A stretch of DNA of 20,807 bases from Haplomitrium mnioides. Its lineage: Eukaryota > Marchantiophyta > Haplomitriopsida > Calobryales. The stretch is taken from positions 1 to 20,807 of the forward strand of contig JBNGIS010006301.1 of the NCBI GenBank assembly GCA_049999725.1, written 5' to 3'. Shown piece by piece: positions 1 to 8,896 of this stretch (position 1 is the stretch's first letter; each line of letters begins with the position of its first letter). Under the pieces are notes generated by a model, which had not been told where the DNA came from, did not search any database, and saw nothing but the letters and a program-made list of their open reading frames with translations. Made by a program: the position numbers and the translations under genes.

Positions 1-47
1 AACCAGGTTTCCGATGTGGCAAGTCCACTCCTCTTTATGTCACGACA
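1..47 (-). repeat. Terminus of repeat X, inverted copy
   Basis: This stretch is the reverse complement of the first 47 bp of the X copies at 5237 and 5841, with a few mismatches. Read on the minus strand it begins TGTCGTGACATAAAGAG and runs off the left edge of the window. It abuts RNase H coding sequence at position 48, so a repeat terminus has broken pol copy A here. A start in TG suggests an LTR-like end, but the other end is not visible. Confidence 0.7.
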
Positions 48-252
48 TTGCCTTATTGTTACTCCTGGAAGCATAGGCAATAACATATTCGTGTCCCTCT
101 CCATCAGGTTGCCCAAGCACTGCACCAATACCTAGCGCACTCCAATCTGTATGTAGAATGAAAACCTGGTTGAAATCAGGCCTTCTGAGTACTGGATACT
201 CTGATAGTCGCTCTTTCAACGTATCAAATGCCACCTAGGTTTCTTCACTCCA
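48..252 (-). pseudogene. RNase H N-terminal fragment (copy A)
   Basis: RNase H degrades the RNA strand of the RNA:DNA hybrid during reverse transcription. The visible part carries the Ty3/gypsy motif HTDWSALGIGAVLGQ, whose Asp is the first catalytic residue, then AYASRSNNKA. Homology to B ends there, before the second and third catalytic acidic residues, because repeat X interrupts at 47/48. A TGA at 256-258 separates this part from the RT. Confidence 0.85.
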
Positions 253-255
253 TGC

Positions 256-1111
256 TCATGTAACATCCTTCTTCAACAGCGCATAAAGTGGATGAGCAAT
301 GGTACTGAAATCTTGCATATAGATCGTGTAGTAGCTACACAACCCAATAAAACTGCGTAGGGTTGATACATCACTAGGCTTGCGCATCTCCAGAATAAAC
401 ACTACCTTGGACCAGTGAGCCATGGTCCTATTTGGAACGATTCTGTGTCCCAAATACACTACTGATGTAACAGCAAACTCACATTTCTTTGGGTGAATCC
501 TCAAGTTTGCCTTCCTCAACCTTCTAAACAGCTCTTCTAGATGGGTCAATTGCTATTTAAAACCTTTGCTTTACTCCAAGACATCATCAATGTAACATTT
601 CAAGAAATCAGCACCCTCCAGTACATGATCCATGATTCGTTGAAAGAAGACATGGGCATTTTTCAATCCAAATGGCATTACCAACCATTCCCACAGTCGG
701 TTGCCTCCATGGAATGCAGTCTTCTTGCAATCTGCAACCTGAATCACAATCTCGTTGAACCTCTGACGTAAATCCACCAGGGTGAAGACATTTGAGTCTC
801 CAATGCTGTCAAAGAGCACCTTAGCTGTTGGCATAGGATACCTATCCTGTGGAGTAACCAAATTCAGCGGTTGAAAATCTCCACACATCCTCTTTTCAGT
901 CCACAAGCCACTAGAGTCTTTCTTAGCTGGCATCACTGTAGCTACTGCAAAATAAGAAGTGGAAGGCTGGATAAGACCAGCCTCATAAAGTTCCTTGCAA
1001 TGCTCATCCACTAACTCCCACTCATGCTTACTTAGGCGGTGTTTGCGCCGATAGATGGGCTTCTCCTCAGTCCAAGATCTTTCATAGAGAAAGCAAAGAC
1101 ATCCTCATATT
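256..1111 (-). pseudogene. Reverse transcriptase fragment (copy A)
   Basis: This is a Ty3/gypsy-type RT, which copies element RNA into DNA. Visible landmarks are ELYEAGLIQPSTS, the CGDFQPLN region, the hydrophobic block WLVMPFGLKNA, the catalytic YIDDVL box, and the thumb/connection segment with FRRLRKANLRIHPKKCEF, VVYLGH and SFIGLCSYY. The YIDD box is free of the stop that precedes it in B. The frame is nevertheless broken just after YIDDVL, at the TGA at 256-258, and by deletions near 1067 and 1117. It lies directly upstream of the RNase H fragment, the normal gypsy order. Confidence 0.88.
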
Positions 1112-1839
1112 TCAATAATGTTTCTTGTTCAGCTGATTGCCCATGACAAAAGTGAAATTGGCAACACACGGAAAGTTGGAAGAGGAAGCCGGTGGATTTG
1201 AAGTGTTGAGTCTTCCACTGTCCAACTCTGCAACAAGCTTCTGTGGTGAAATGGTGGAAGGTAGCCCTACAGTACTTGCAGGTCTAGCGTGGCCAGATTC
1301 TGAAAAGTTAGAGTGAAATTCGATCACATTGCATGGGACCTCCTCTCCCGCTCCAACACTCAGATCAAAGCGCAAAGTGTTGTGAATGGGTAAATGCACC
1401 TGGTCTGGATGCCATGAGGACACATCATCAGAAACAGCTGAAGTGACATCCACTGTTGGATTGAGATGCATTTGAAAGAGAAGGCAGGTAATCAAAAGCC
1501 AAGTGAGAGCATTCAAGTCCCTAACCCTACAAAGAAGAGAATTTCTCTCTAACTTGGTTTAACTTACCTTGGTGTGACCAGTGGTGCTTGATTGGAATCC
1601 CATGGCTTGTTCTCTTTCCTCTGGACTGGGTTCATCCCCAGTGCCTGTAGCATGACGATAAACAAGCCTGGACCATCACCTTGAAAAGCATGTGCACCAG
1701 GAAAAGAAGCCAAAGTAGGCCAAGCAACCCGTGGTTGGCCAACTTGGTTGGCAGGGTACCAAGGTGGTGCCTCTTCCCTAGTAATCGGTTGGCAAGAGCT
1801 ATCTGAATCTAGAATATCACCTACATGGAGTGTAGGATC
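1112..1839 (-). pseudogene. Methyltransferase C-terminus and RT linker (copy A)
   Basis: The segment matches the end of B's DNMT3-like domain and the linker before RT. It retains a region like QVGQPRVAWPTL and the tail LNALTWLLIT, which in B follows motif X. The catalytic motifs I, IV, VI and VIII are absent because the fragment begins at 1839, after motif VIII. Frame breaks occur, including a base missing near 1662 compared with B. The linker, ending at FVMGNQLNKK, is of unknown function and is shared with B. This shows that the methyltransferase was already joined to RT in a second copy, so the arrangement belongs to the family and is not an accident in B. Confidence 0.8.
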
Positions 1840-4800
1840 ATACTAGAAAAGTCAACTACGACACAGAATAACCAAAATAGGTTGTAGAAGACCTATCACC
1901 ATACCAACAAAGTAGACAAATCAGGTTGTAGAAGACCAATCACCATACCAACAAAGTCAACTACCAAAGAAAATAGACAAAATAGGTTGTAGAAAACCTA
2001 TCACCATACCAACAAAGTCAACTACTAAAGAAAATAAACAAAATGGGTTGAAAAAGACCAATCACCATAGCAACAAAGTTAACAAAGTTAACTACGATAC
2101 AAAATAGACAACATAGGTTGAAGTAGACCTATCACCATACTTACAAAGTCAACTACCATACAAAATAGACAAAATGGGTTGTAGAATACCTATCACCATA
2201 CCAACAAAGTCCTCTAGCACCTAAACTAGACAAAATAGGTTGTAGAATACCTATCACCATACCAACAAAGTGAACTACTACACAAAATAGACAAAATGGT
2301 TTGTAGAAGACCTATCACCATACCAACAAAGTCAACTACCATACAAAATATACCAAATGGGTTGTAGAAGACCTATCACCATACCAACAAAGTCAACTAC
2401 TACACAAAATAGACAAAAGGAGTTGTAGAAGACCTATCACCATACCAACAAAGTCAACTACCATACAAAATACACAAAATTGAACGTGGAAGACCTATCA
2501 CTATACCAACAAAGTCACCTTCCACAGAAAATAGACAAAATAGGTTGTAGACGACCTTTCACCAAACTAGCAAAGTTGACTACCAGAAAAATAGACAAAA
2601 TGGGTTCTAGAAGACCTATCACCATACCAACAAAGTCAACTACTACATAAAATAGACAAAATGGATTGTACAAGAACCTTTCACCAAACCAACAAAATCA
2701 ACTACCACACAAAATAGACAAAATGGGTTGCAGAAAGCTTATCACCAAACTAACAAAGTCACCTACTCAACAAAGTAAACAATTTAGGTTGTAGTCCACC
2801 AATCATTATATTAACAAAGCAAACTACCATACAAAATAGACAAAATGAGTTGTAGAAGACCTAACACCATACCAACAAAGTCAACTACTACACATAATAG
2901 ACAAAATGGGTTGTAGAAGATCTATCACCATACCAACAAAGTCAACTACCACAAAATATAGAAAATAGGTTGTAGAAGACCTATCACCATACCAACAAAG
3001 TCAACTACCACACAAAATAGAAAAAAAAAAGTTGTAGAAGACCTATTGCCATACCAACAAAGTCAATTACCATATAAAATAGACAAAACGGGTGGTGAAA
3101 GATCTATCACTATACCAACAAAGTCATCTTTCACACAAAATAGACAAAATGGGTTGTAGAAGACTTTTCACAAAACAAACAAAGTCAACTACCATACAAA
3201 ATGGACAAAATGGGTTGTCGAAAACCTATCAAGATACTCACAAAGTCAACTACCTTACAAAATAGATAAAATTAGTTGTAGAAGACCTATCACCATGCTA
3301 ACTAAGTCACTACCATATGAAATAGATAAAATGGGTTGTACAAGACCTATAACCATGCCAACAAAGTCAACTACCATATAAAATGGACAAAAGAGGTTGC
3401 GTAAGACCTATCACTTTACGAACAAAGTCACCTACCACACAAAATAAACAAAATGGATTGTAGACTACCTTTAACCAAACCAACAAAGTCAACTACCACA
3501 CAAAATAGATAAAATGGGTTGTAGAAGACCAATGACCATGCCAACAAAGTCAACTACCATACAAAATATACAAAACGAGTTGTAGAAAACCTATCACTAT
3601 ACCTTAAAAGTCAACTATCTCACAAAATAAACAAAAGAGGTTGTAGAAGACCCGTCACCATGCAAATAAAGTCAACTACCAAATAAAATAGAAAACAATG
3701 GTTGTAGAAGACCTTTCACCAAACTAACAAAGTCAATTACTACAGAAAATGGACAAAATGGGTTGTCGAAGACCTATCACGATACTAACAAAGTCAACTA
3801 CTACACAAAATAGACAAAATAAGTTGTACAAGACCTTTCACCAAACCAACAAAGTCAACTACCACACAAAATATACAAAATAGGTTGCAAAAAGCTTATC
3901 ACCAAACTAACAAAGTCAACTACTCAACAAAATAGACAAATTCGGTTCTGGTAGATCTATCACCATACTAGCAAAGTAAACTACTAAACAAAATAGACAA
4001 AATGGGTTGTAGAAGACCCATCACCATCCCAACAAAGTGAACTACCACACAAAATAAACAAAATGGGTTGTAAAAGACATATCAACATACCAACAAAAAC
4101 AACTACCACATAAAAGAGATATAATGGGTTGTAGAAGACCTATTACGATACCAACAAAGTCAACTACCATACAAAATAGACAAAACAGGTTGTAGAAGAA
4201 CTATTGCTATACCAACAAAGTCACCAATAACACAAAATAGACAAAATGGGTTGTAGAAGACCTATCATCATACCAACCAAAACAACTACTACACAAAAGA
4301 GACAGAATGGGTTGTAGAAGACCTATTACGATACCAACAAAGCCAACTACTTCACAAGATAGACAAAACATGTTGTAGAAGACCTATGACTATACCAACA
4401 AAATCAACTACCTTACAAAATAGACAAAATACATTACAGAAGACCTATTATCAAACCAACAAAGCCAACTACCATACAAAATAGACAAAATGGGTTGTAG
4501 AAAACCTATCACAGAACCAGCAAATTCAACTACTACAGAAAATAGACAAAGTGGGTTGTAGAAGACCTATCACTATAGCAACAAAGTTCACTACCATACA
4601 AAATAGACAAAATGGATTGTAGTAGACCTATCACCATACTCACAAAGTCAACTACCATAAAAAGTAGACAAAATGGGTTGCAAAAGACCTATCACCATAC
4701 TAACAAAGTCAACTACAACACAAAATAGAAAAATAAATTGTAGAATACCTATCACCAAACCAACAAAGTCAACTACCACACAAAATAGACAAAATGGAGT

Positions 4801-5236
4801 GTAAAAGACCTATCACCATACTAACAAAGTCAACTATCACACAAAATAAACAAAATAAGTTGTAGAAGACTTATCATCATACCAACAAAGTGAACTACCA
4901 CACAAAATAGACAAAATGGGTTGTAGAAAACCTAGCACCATACAAACAAAGTCAACTACTACAGAGAATAGACAAAATGAGTTGTAGAAGACCTATTACC
5001 AAACTAACAAAGTCAACTACTCAACAAAATAAACAAATTGGGTTGTAGTCGATCTATCACCATACAAATATAGTCAACTACCACACATAATAGACAAAAT
5101 GGGTTGTAGAAGACCTATCACCATACCAACAAAGTCAACTACCACACAAAATAGACAAAAAGAATTGTACAAGACCTATCACCATACCAACAAAGTTAAC
5201 TACTATACAAAATCGATAAAATAGGTGGTGGAAGAT
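1840..5236. repeat. 61-bp tandem repeat array, about 55 copies
   Basis: The array is a head-to-tail repeat of one unit that includes CAAAATAGACAAAATGGGTT followed by GTAGAAGACCTATCACCATA and then CCAACAAAGTCAACTACC. The spacing measured between clear units (for example 2281 to 2342) is 61 bp, giving about 55 copies in 3.4 kb. Copies differ by scattered substitutions and small indels, with no higher-order pattern that I could see. The plus strand is strongly A-rich (about 28 A against 11 T per unit). No coding potential is seen. The array abuts broken methyltransferase sequence on the left and repeat X on the right. Confidence 0.95.
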
Positions 5237-5422
5237 TGTCGTGACATAAAGAGAAGTGAACTTGCCACATCGGAAACTTGGTTTCATCATGGCATCTAAA
5301 GAAGCTAAATTGAACTCAATAGCATAGTCATCACAATCCATAAACAGAAATCACAACAATAGAAATTACAACGGCCTTACACCAAAATGAAGAAATGCAA
5401 AGGAATGTATGTGGTCCCTATT
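5237..5422 (+). repeat. Repeat X, copy 1
   Basis: A 186-bp sequence starting TGTCGTGACATAAAGAG and ending near GTATGTGGTCCCTATT. The same sequence, also 186 bp, recurs at 5841-6026, and an inverted part lies at 1-47. It contains TTGCCACATCGG, close to the plant snRNA upstream element RTCCCACATCG (9 of 11 positions). It directly abuts the tandem array on the left and the minus-oriented LTR on the right. X plus LTR (5237-5838) also begins TG and ends CA, so X could be part of a longer LTR. The plus-oriented LTR at 15480 lacks X on both sides, which argues against this. Confidence 0.8.
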
Positions 5423-5838
5423 ATAAAAAAGACTTTGTAATAAAGTGTATGTAGAATGTAGAATGTAGTGTACTGTACACTAGTGTAGACTAGCGCCATG
5501 CCATGAGGTGCTGGGAGCATCTAAGGAATCAAAACTAAATGTGTGGAACAATTCTATGGTTTGTGTTGCCATAGCGCTGGTCTCGAAGCTAAGATTCAAG
5601 AAAACTAGGAGGGAAGCGGGAGAGCCAGCCCTAAGTAGCCCATGCTAGTTCTATGTTCTTCTAGCAAAAGCAGTTGCTCCAAGAACAGCCCTCACCTTGC
5701 TATAAGAACATTAAACCTGAATGCACTCTCACTCACTCTAATAACATCTAATAGAATGCCAATAAACTAACCTACACTCATGGCTGGAATGGGAAGGAGT
5801 GCTGATGTGTAACATCAGCACCGTATTCCTGCATCACA
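5423..5838 (-). repeat. LTR, minus orientation (3' LTR of element B)
   Basis: Read on the minus strand this begins TGTGATGCAGGAATACGG and matches the LTR at 15480-15910 over its whole length, roughly 80% identical by eye. It ends near CAAAGTCTTTTTTAT. Its position downstream of B's pol and its orientation fit a 3' LTR. The flanks are repeat X on both sides and show no 5-bp target-site duplication. No polypurine tract is evident directly upstream in minus sense, because repeat X lies between pol and the LTR. Confidence 0.8.
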
Positions 5839-5840
5839 GC

Positions 5841-6026
5841 TGTCGTGACATAAAGAGAAGTGAACTTGCCACATCGGAAACCTGGTTTCATCATGGCATC
5901 TAAACAAGCTAAACTGAACTCAGTAGCATACTCATCACAATCCAGAAATAGAAATCATAGCAACAGAAATTACAGCAGCCTGACATCAAAATGAAGAAAT
6001 GCAGGGGAATGTATGTGGTCCCTATT
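5841..6026 (+). repeat. Repeat X, copy 2
   Basis: This is a near-identical copy of 5237-5422, the same length, separated from the LTR by the two bases GC. It lies between the stop of B's pol (6056) and the 3' LTR, where a 3' untranslated region and polypurine tract would be expected. It again carries the snRNA-element-like TTGCCACATCGG. Confidence 0.8.
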
Positions 6027-6055
6027 TTCCCCTCTAGACCGCAGCATGTAAAGGC

Positions 6056-6239
6056 TCAATGGTTTGAGGATCTGCTGTCCATTGAAGCGCATGAAGCACA
6101 AAACCAGAGACCTGGAGGAACCTGCGTCAACTATGATTGCAAACAAAACATGTGGTAGCCATCATTGCAATGGTCACATAGTAGCATCTGATCAACATCA
6201 TCAATCCTGTGACACACTTTACAAGGGTAATCAACTGGT
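6056..6239 (-). pseudogene. PHD finger at the pol C-terminus
   Basis: After the integrase C-terminal region the frame encodes a full C4HC3 zinc finger at 6089-6223. The spacing is C-x2-C-x11-C-x2-C-x4-H-x2-C-x14-C-x2-C. It includes MLLCDHCNDGYHMFC and a Trp two residues before the seventh Cys (GLWFC), as PHD fingers have. One in-frame TAG (6131-6133) lies between the sixth and seventh ligands, and the frame ends at TGA 6056-6058. PHD fingers commonly bind histone H3 tails, with or without lysine methylation. A role in steering integration to particular chromatin, like the chromodomain of chromoviruses, is inference. Confidence 0.88.
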
Positions 6240-7099
6240 GGAATCCAATTTGAAGTGACAATGGTTGTATCCAAGTTAGGCAAATGACAAGGAGCATGAT
6301 TCTTAGAATGATCCTTGATGGTACGGCCATCTGCCCCTTGCAACTCCAGAACTCTTGAGGGGTTGAGAGACTTCACTTGTAGAATGATACGACTAGCAGA
6401 TGTGTCCAAGGTGTCATTGGGTTGTCGCTGGAGATAGACAAAGTCACCAACCTCAAACTTTCTCACCTTGGGCTTGAAGTTGCCGCCTCATGTATGTGCA
6501 TATCTCAAAGTATCCTTGTGTTGTGCAATACAAAGATTCTCCATAGCCATGGGCATGACTCTTTTGAAGAGAGCAGCCCTCTCTGATATGACAATGGACC
6601 AGGCTGTAGCTGAGTCCAAATCCACCACTGGCAGCATCTTAGAAGCAATAGCAGATGGAGGAATGGGATGTCGACCAAACAAGAGGAAATAGGGTGAGAA
6701 ATTAAGCAATGAGGCATGCTTAGACATTCTATACCCCATGGCAATGCAAGGTAGTGCCAAGTCCCAGTCTTCCTTGTTCTTGGTCAAACAAATCTTTTGC
6801 AATCCCTACTTGCAAGTTTGCATCATCCTCTCTACTAGGCCAACTCTCTCAGCCATAGGGGGCACTACCCTCTCTCCTTGGGGCAAACACCGAACTAAAT
6901 GATCTCCCTTCCACAAGTAACGTTTGGATCTTTGTTGGATGCGGTCTCTCTGAGTTGCACTCACCACTGGAGGGTACTGACCATGCTGAAGAAAGTGTAC
7001 TATATCTTGGTCCTCCCAAATGTCCACAATAGTCTGATCTACCACAGTGCAACAAAGCAAGGCCAAATAACCAGTTACTGTTGTTGGTTGCAATGTCAT
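6240..7099 (-). pseudogene. Integrase remnant, catalytic core deleted
   Basis: Integrase inserts element cDNA into the genome. The N-terminal part is recognisable up to PMAERVGLVERM. It is followed at once by MQTCK, TAG (6806-6808) and GLQKICL, which belong to the region after the catalytic Glu. The HHCC zinc-binding segment and both core Asp residues are missing, so almost the whole core is deleted. The C-terminal part is preserved: IAMGYRMSKHASL, FGRHPIPPS, then a GPY/F-like region with VGDFVYLQRQP and VLELQGADGR. A further TGA lies at 6488-6490. This copy could not integrate on its own. Confidence 0.85.
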
Positions 7100-7609
7100 G
7101 ATCTGATCAAAATCTTGTCAAGCATCTGAAAGATCTCCAGAAGTAGCCAAAGGACTGCGAGACATAGTGTCAACATTCTGGTGTGTAACACCAACTCTGT
7201 GAATCACCTCAAACTCATACTCTTGTAGTATGAGCGCCCAATAAGCCAATTTGCCTACAAGCTTGTCGTTGGTCATCAGCCATTTCAGAGGCTAGTGATC
7301 AGTGTAGAGAAGGAACTTGGTGCCATATAAGTAAGGCCTAAAATGTATTATAGCCCAAACGATAGCCAAACATTCACCTTCATAAAAGGAGTAGTTACTC
7401 TATGCCTTACTGTTACTCCTAGAAGCATAGGCAATAGCATACTCATGCCCCTCTTCATCAAGTTGCCCAAGCACTGCACCAATACCTAGTGCACTCTAAT
7501 CTATATGTAAAATGAAAACCTGGTTGAGATCAGGCCTTCTGAGTATTGGATAATCTAATAGCTGCTCTTTAAAAGTATCAAATGCCACCTGGGTTTCTTC
7601 ACTCCATGC
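7100..7609 (-). pseudogene. RNase H (element B)
   Basis: This is a Ty3/gypsy RNase H. It shows SALGIGAVLGQ, then [14 protein letters not shown] with the catalytic Glu, FLLYTDH with the third catalytic Asp, PLKWLM, and the tail VGVTHQNVDTMSRSP. At least four in-frame stops break it: in the Trp codon of the first motif (TAG where copy A has TGG), after NSKA, after YTDH, and after LSDA. It follows RT in the same frame and runs into the integrase remnant. Confidence 0.9.
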
Positions 7610-8893
7610 CTATGTAACATCCTTCTTCAATAGCACATAAAGTAGATGAGCAATGGTACTGAAATCTTGCACATAGATCTTGTGGTAGTTACATAACCCA
7701 ATAAAACTGCGCACGGTTGATACATCAATAGGCTTGCACATCTCCAGAATAGACACTACCTTGGACCAATGAGCCATGGTCCCATTTGGAACAATTATAT
7801 GTCCCAAATACACTACTGATGTAACAGCAAACTCACATTTCTTTGGATGAATCCTCAAGTTTGCCTTTCTCAACCTTCTAAACAGCTCCTCCAGATGGGT
7901 CAAATGCTGGCTAAAACCTTTGCTTTGCACCAAGACATCATCAATATAGCATTTTCAAAAATCAGCACCTTCCAGTACCTGATCCATGATTTGTTGAAAG
8001 AAGACAGGGGCATTTTTCAATCCAAATGGCATCACCAACCATTCCCAGAGTCGGTTGCCCCCATGGAAAGCAGTCTTCTTGCGATCTGCAACCTGAATCA
8101 CAATCTGGTTGAACCATTGATGTAAATCAACAATGGTGAAGACATCTGAGTCTCCAATGCTATCAAAGAGCTCCTCAGCTGTTGGTATAGGATACATGTC
8201 CTATGGAGTAACCAAATTCAGTGGTCGATAATCCCCACACATTCTCTTTTCAGTCCACAAGCCACTAGAGTCCTTCTTAGCTGGCATCACTACAGTTGCT
8301 ACAAAATCAGCAGTGGAGGGTTGGATAAGACCAGCCTCATAGAGCTCCTTGCAACGCTCATCCACTAACTCCCACTCATGCTTACTTAGGACGTGTTTGC
8401 GCCGATAGATGGGCTTCTCTTCAGTGAGCTCAATGGAGAATTGCATCGCCTTACACTTGCCAAGATCTTTCATAGAGAAAGCAAAGACATCCTCATACTT
8501 CAGTAATAGATTGGTGATTTGATCCCTCTATTTCTTGTTCAGCTGATTGCCCATGACAAAAGTGAAATTGGCAACACATGGAAAGTTGGAAGAGGAAGCC
8601 GATGGAACTCAAGTGTTGAGTCTTCCACTGTCCAACTCTGCAACAGGCTTTTGTAGTGAAGTGGTGGAAGGTAGCCCTATAGTACTTGCAGGTCTATAGT
8701 GGTCAGATTCAATGAAATTAAAGTGAAATTCAGCCACATTGCATGGGACCTCCTCTCCCTCCCAATACTCATATCAAAGTGCAAAGTGTTGTGAATGGGT
8801 AAATGCACCTGGTCTGGATGTCATGAGGACACATCACCAGAAACAACTGAAGTGACATCCACTGTTGGATTGAGATGCATTTGAAAGAGCAAA
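7610..8893 (-). pseudogene. Reverse transcriptase with N-terminal linker (element B)
   Basis: RT begins near 8430 with RRKHVLSKHEWELVDERCKE. It continues through MCGDYRPLNLVTP, MPFGLKNAP, the catalytic YIDD (7937-7948), RKANLRIHPKKCEF, VVYLGH and SFIGLCNYHK. In-frame stops are TAG 8201-8203 (CAG in copy A), TGA 7955-7957 just before YIDD, and TAG 7610-7612. The linker between methyltransferase and RT (about 8480-8893) has no motif I recognise. It contains a 4-bp gain near 8885 and a 1-bp loss near 8757 relative to copy A, which together restore the frame. Confidence 0.9.
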
Positions 8894-8896
8894 TAG

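Larger units (their letters stand above)
48..1839 (-). mobile_element. Truncated Ty3/gypsy pol copy (copy A)
   Basis: This block matches 7399-9247 of element B on the same strand, roughly 90% identical by eye. In coding order it holds the methyltransferase C-terminal part, a linker, RT and the first part of RNase H. It lacks Gag, protease, the methyltransferase core, integrase and PHD finger. Relative to B it has deletions of about 38 and 22 bp near 1067 and 1117. Its 5' side abuts a 61-bp tandem array at 1839/1840 and its 3' side abuts inverted repeat X at 47/48. It is a non-functional fragment, useful for judging which stops in B are mutations. Confidence 0.9.

Noticed and set aside
541-771. 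Plus-strand open frame over RT copy A (similar one at 7847-8125)
   Set aside because: Antisense shadow of the RT coding sequence; it recurs in B only because RT does.
1840-5236. CRISPR-like array
   Set aside because: The whole 61-bp unit repeats without unique spacers, and the context is plant retrotransposons.
5135-5341. Minus-strand open frame of 68 codons
   Set aside because: It spans the satellite/X junction; no family match and no conservation expected.
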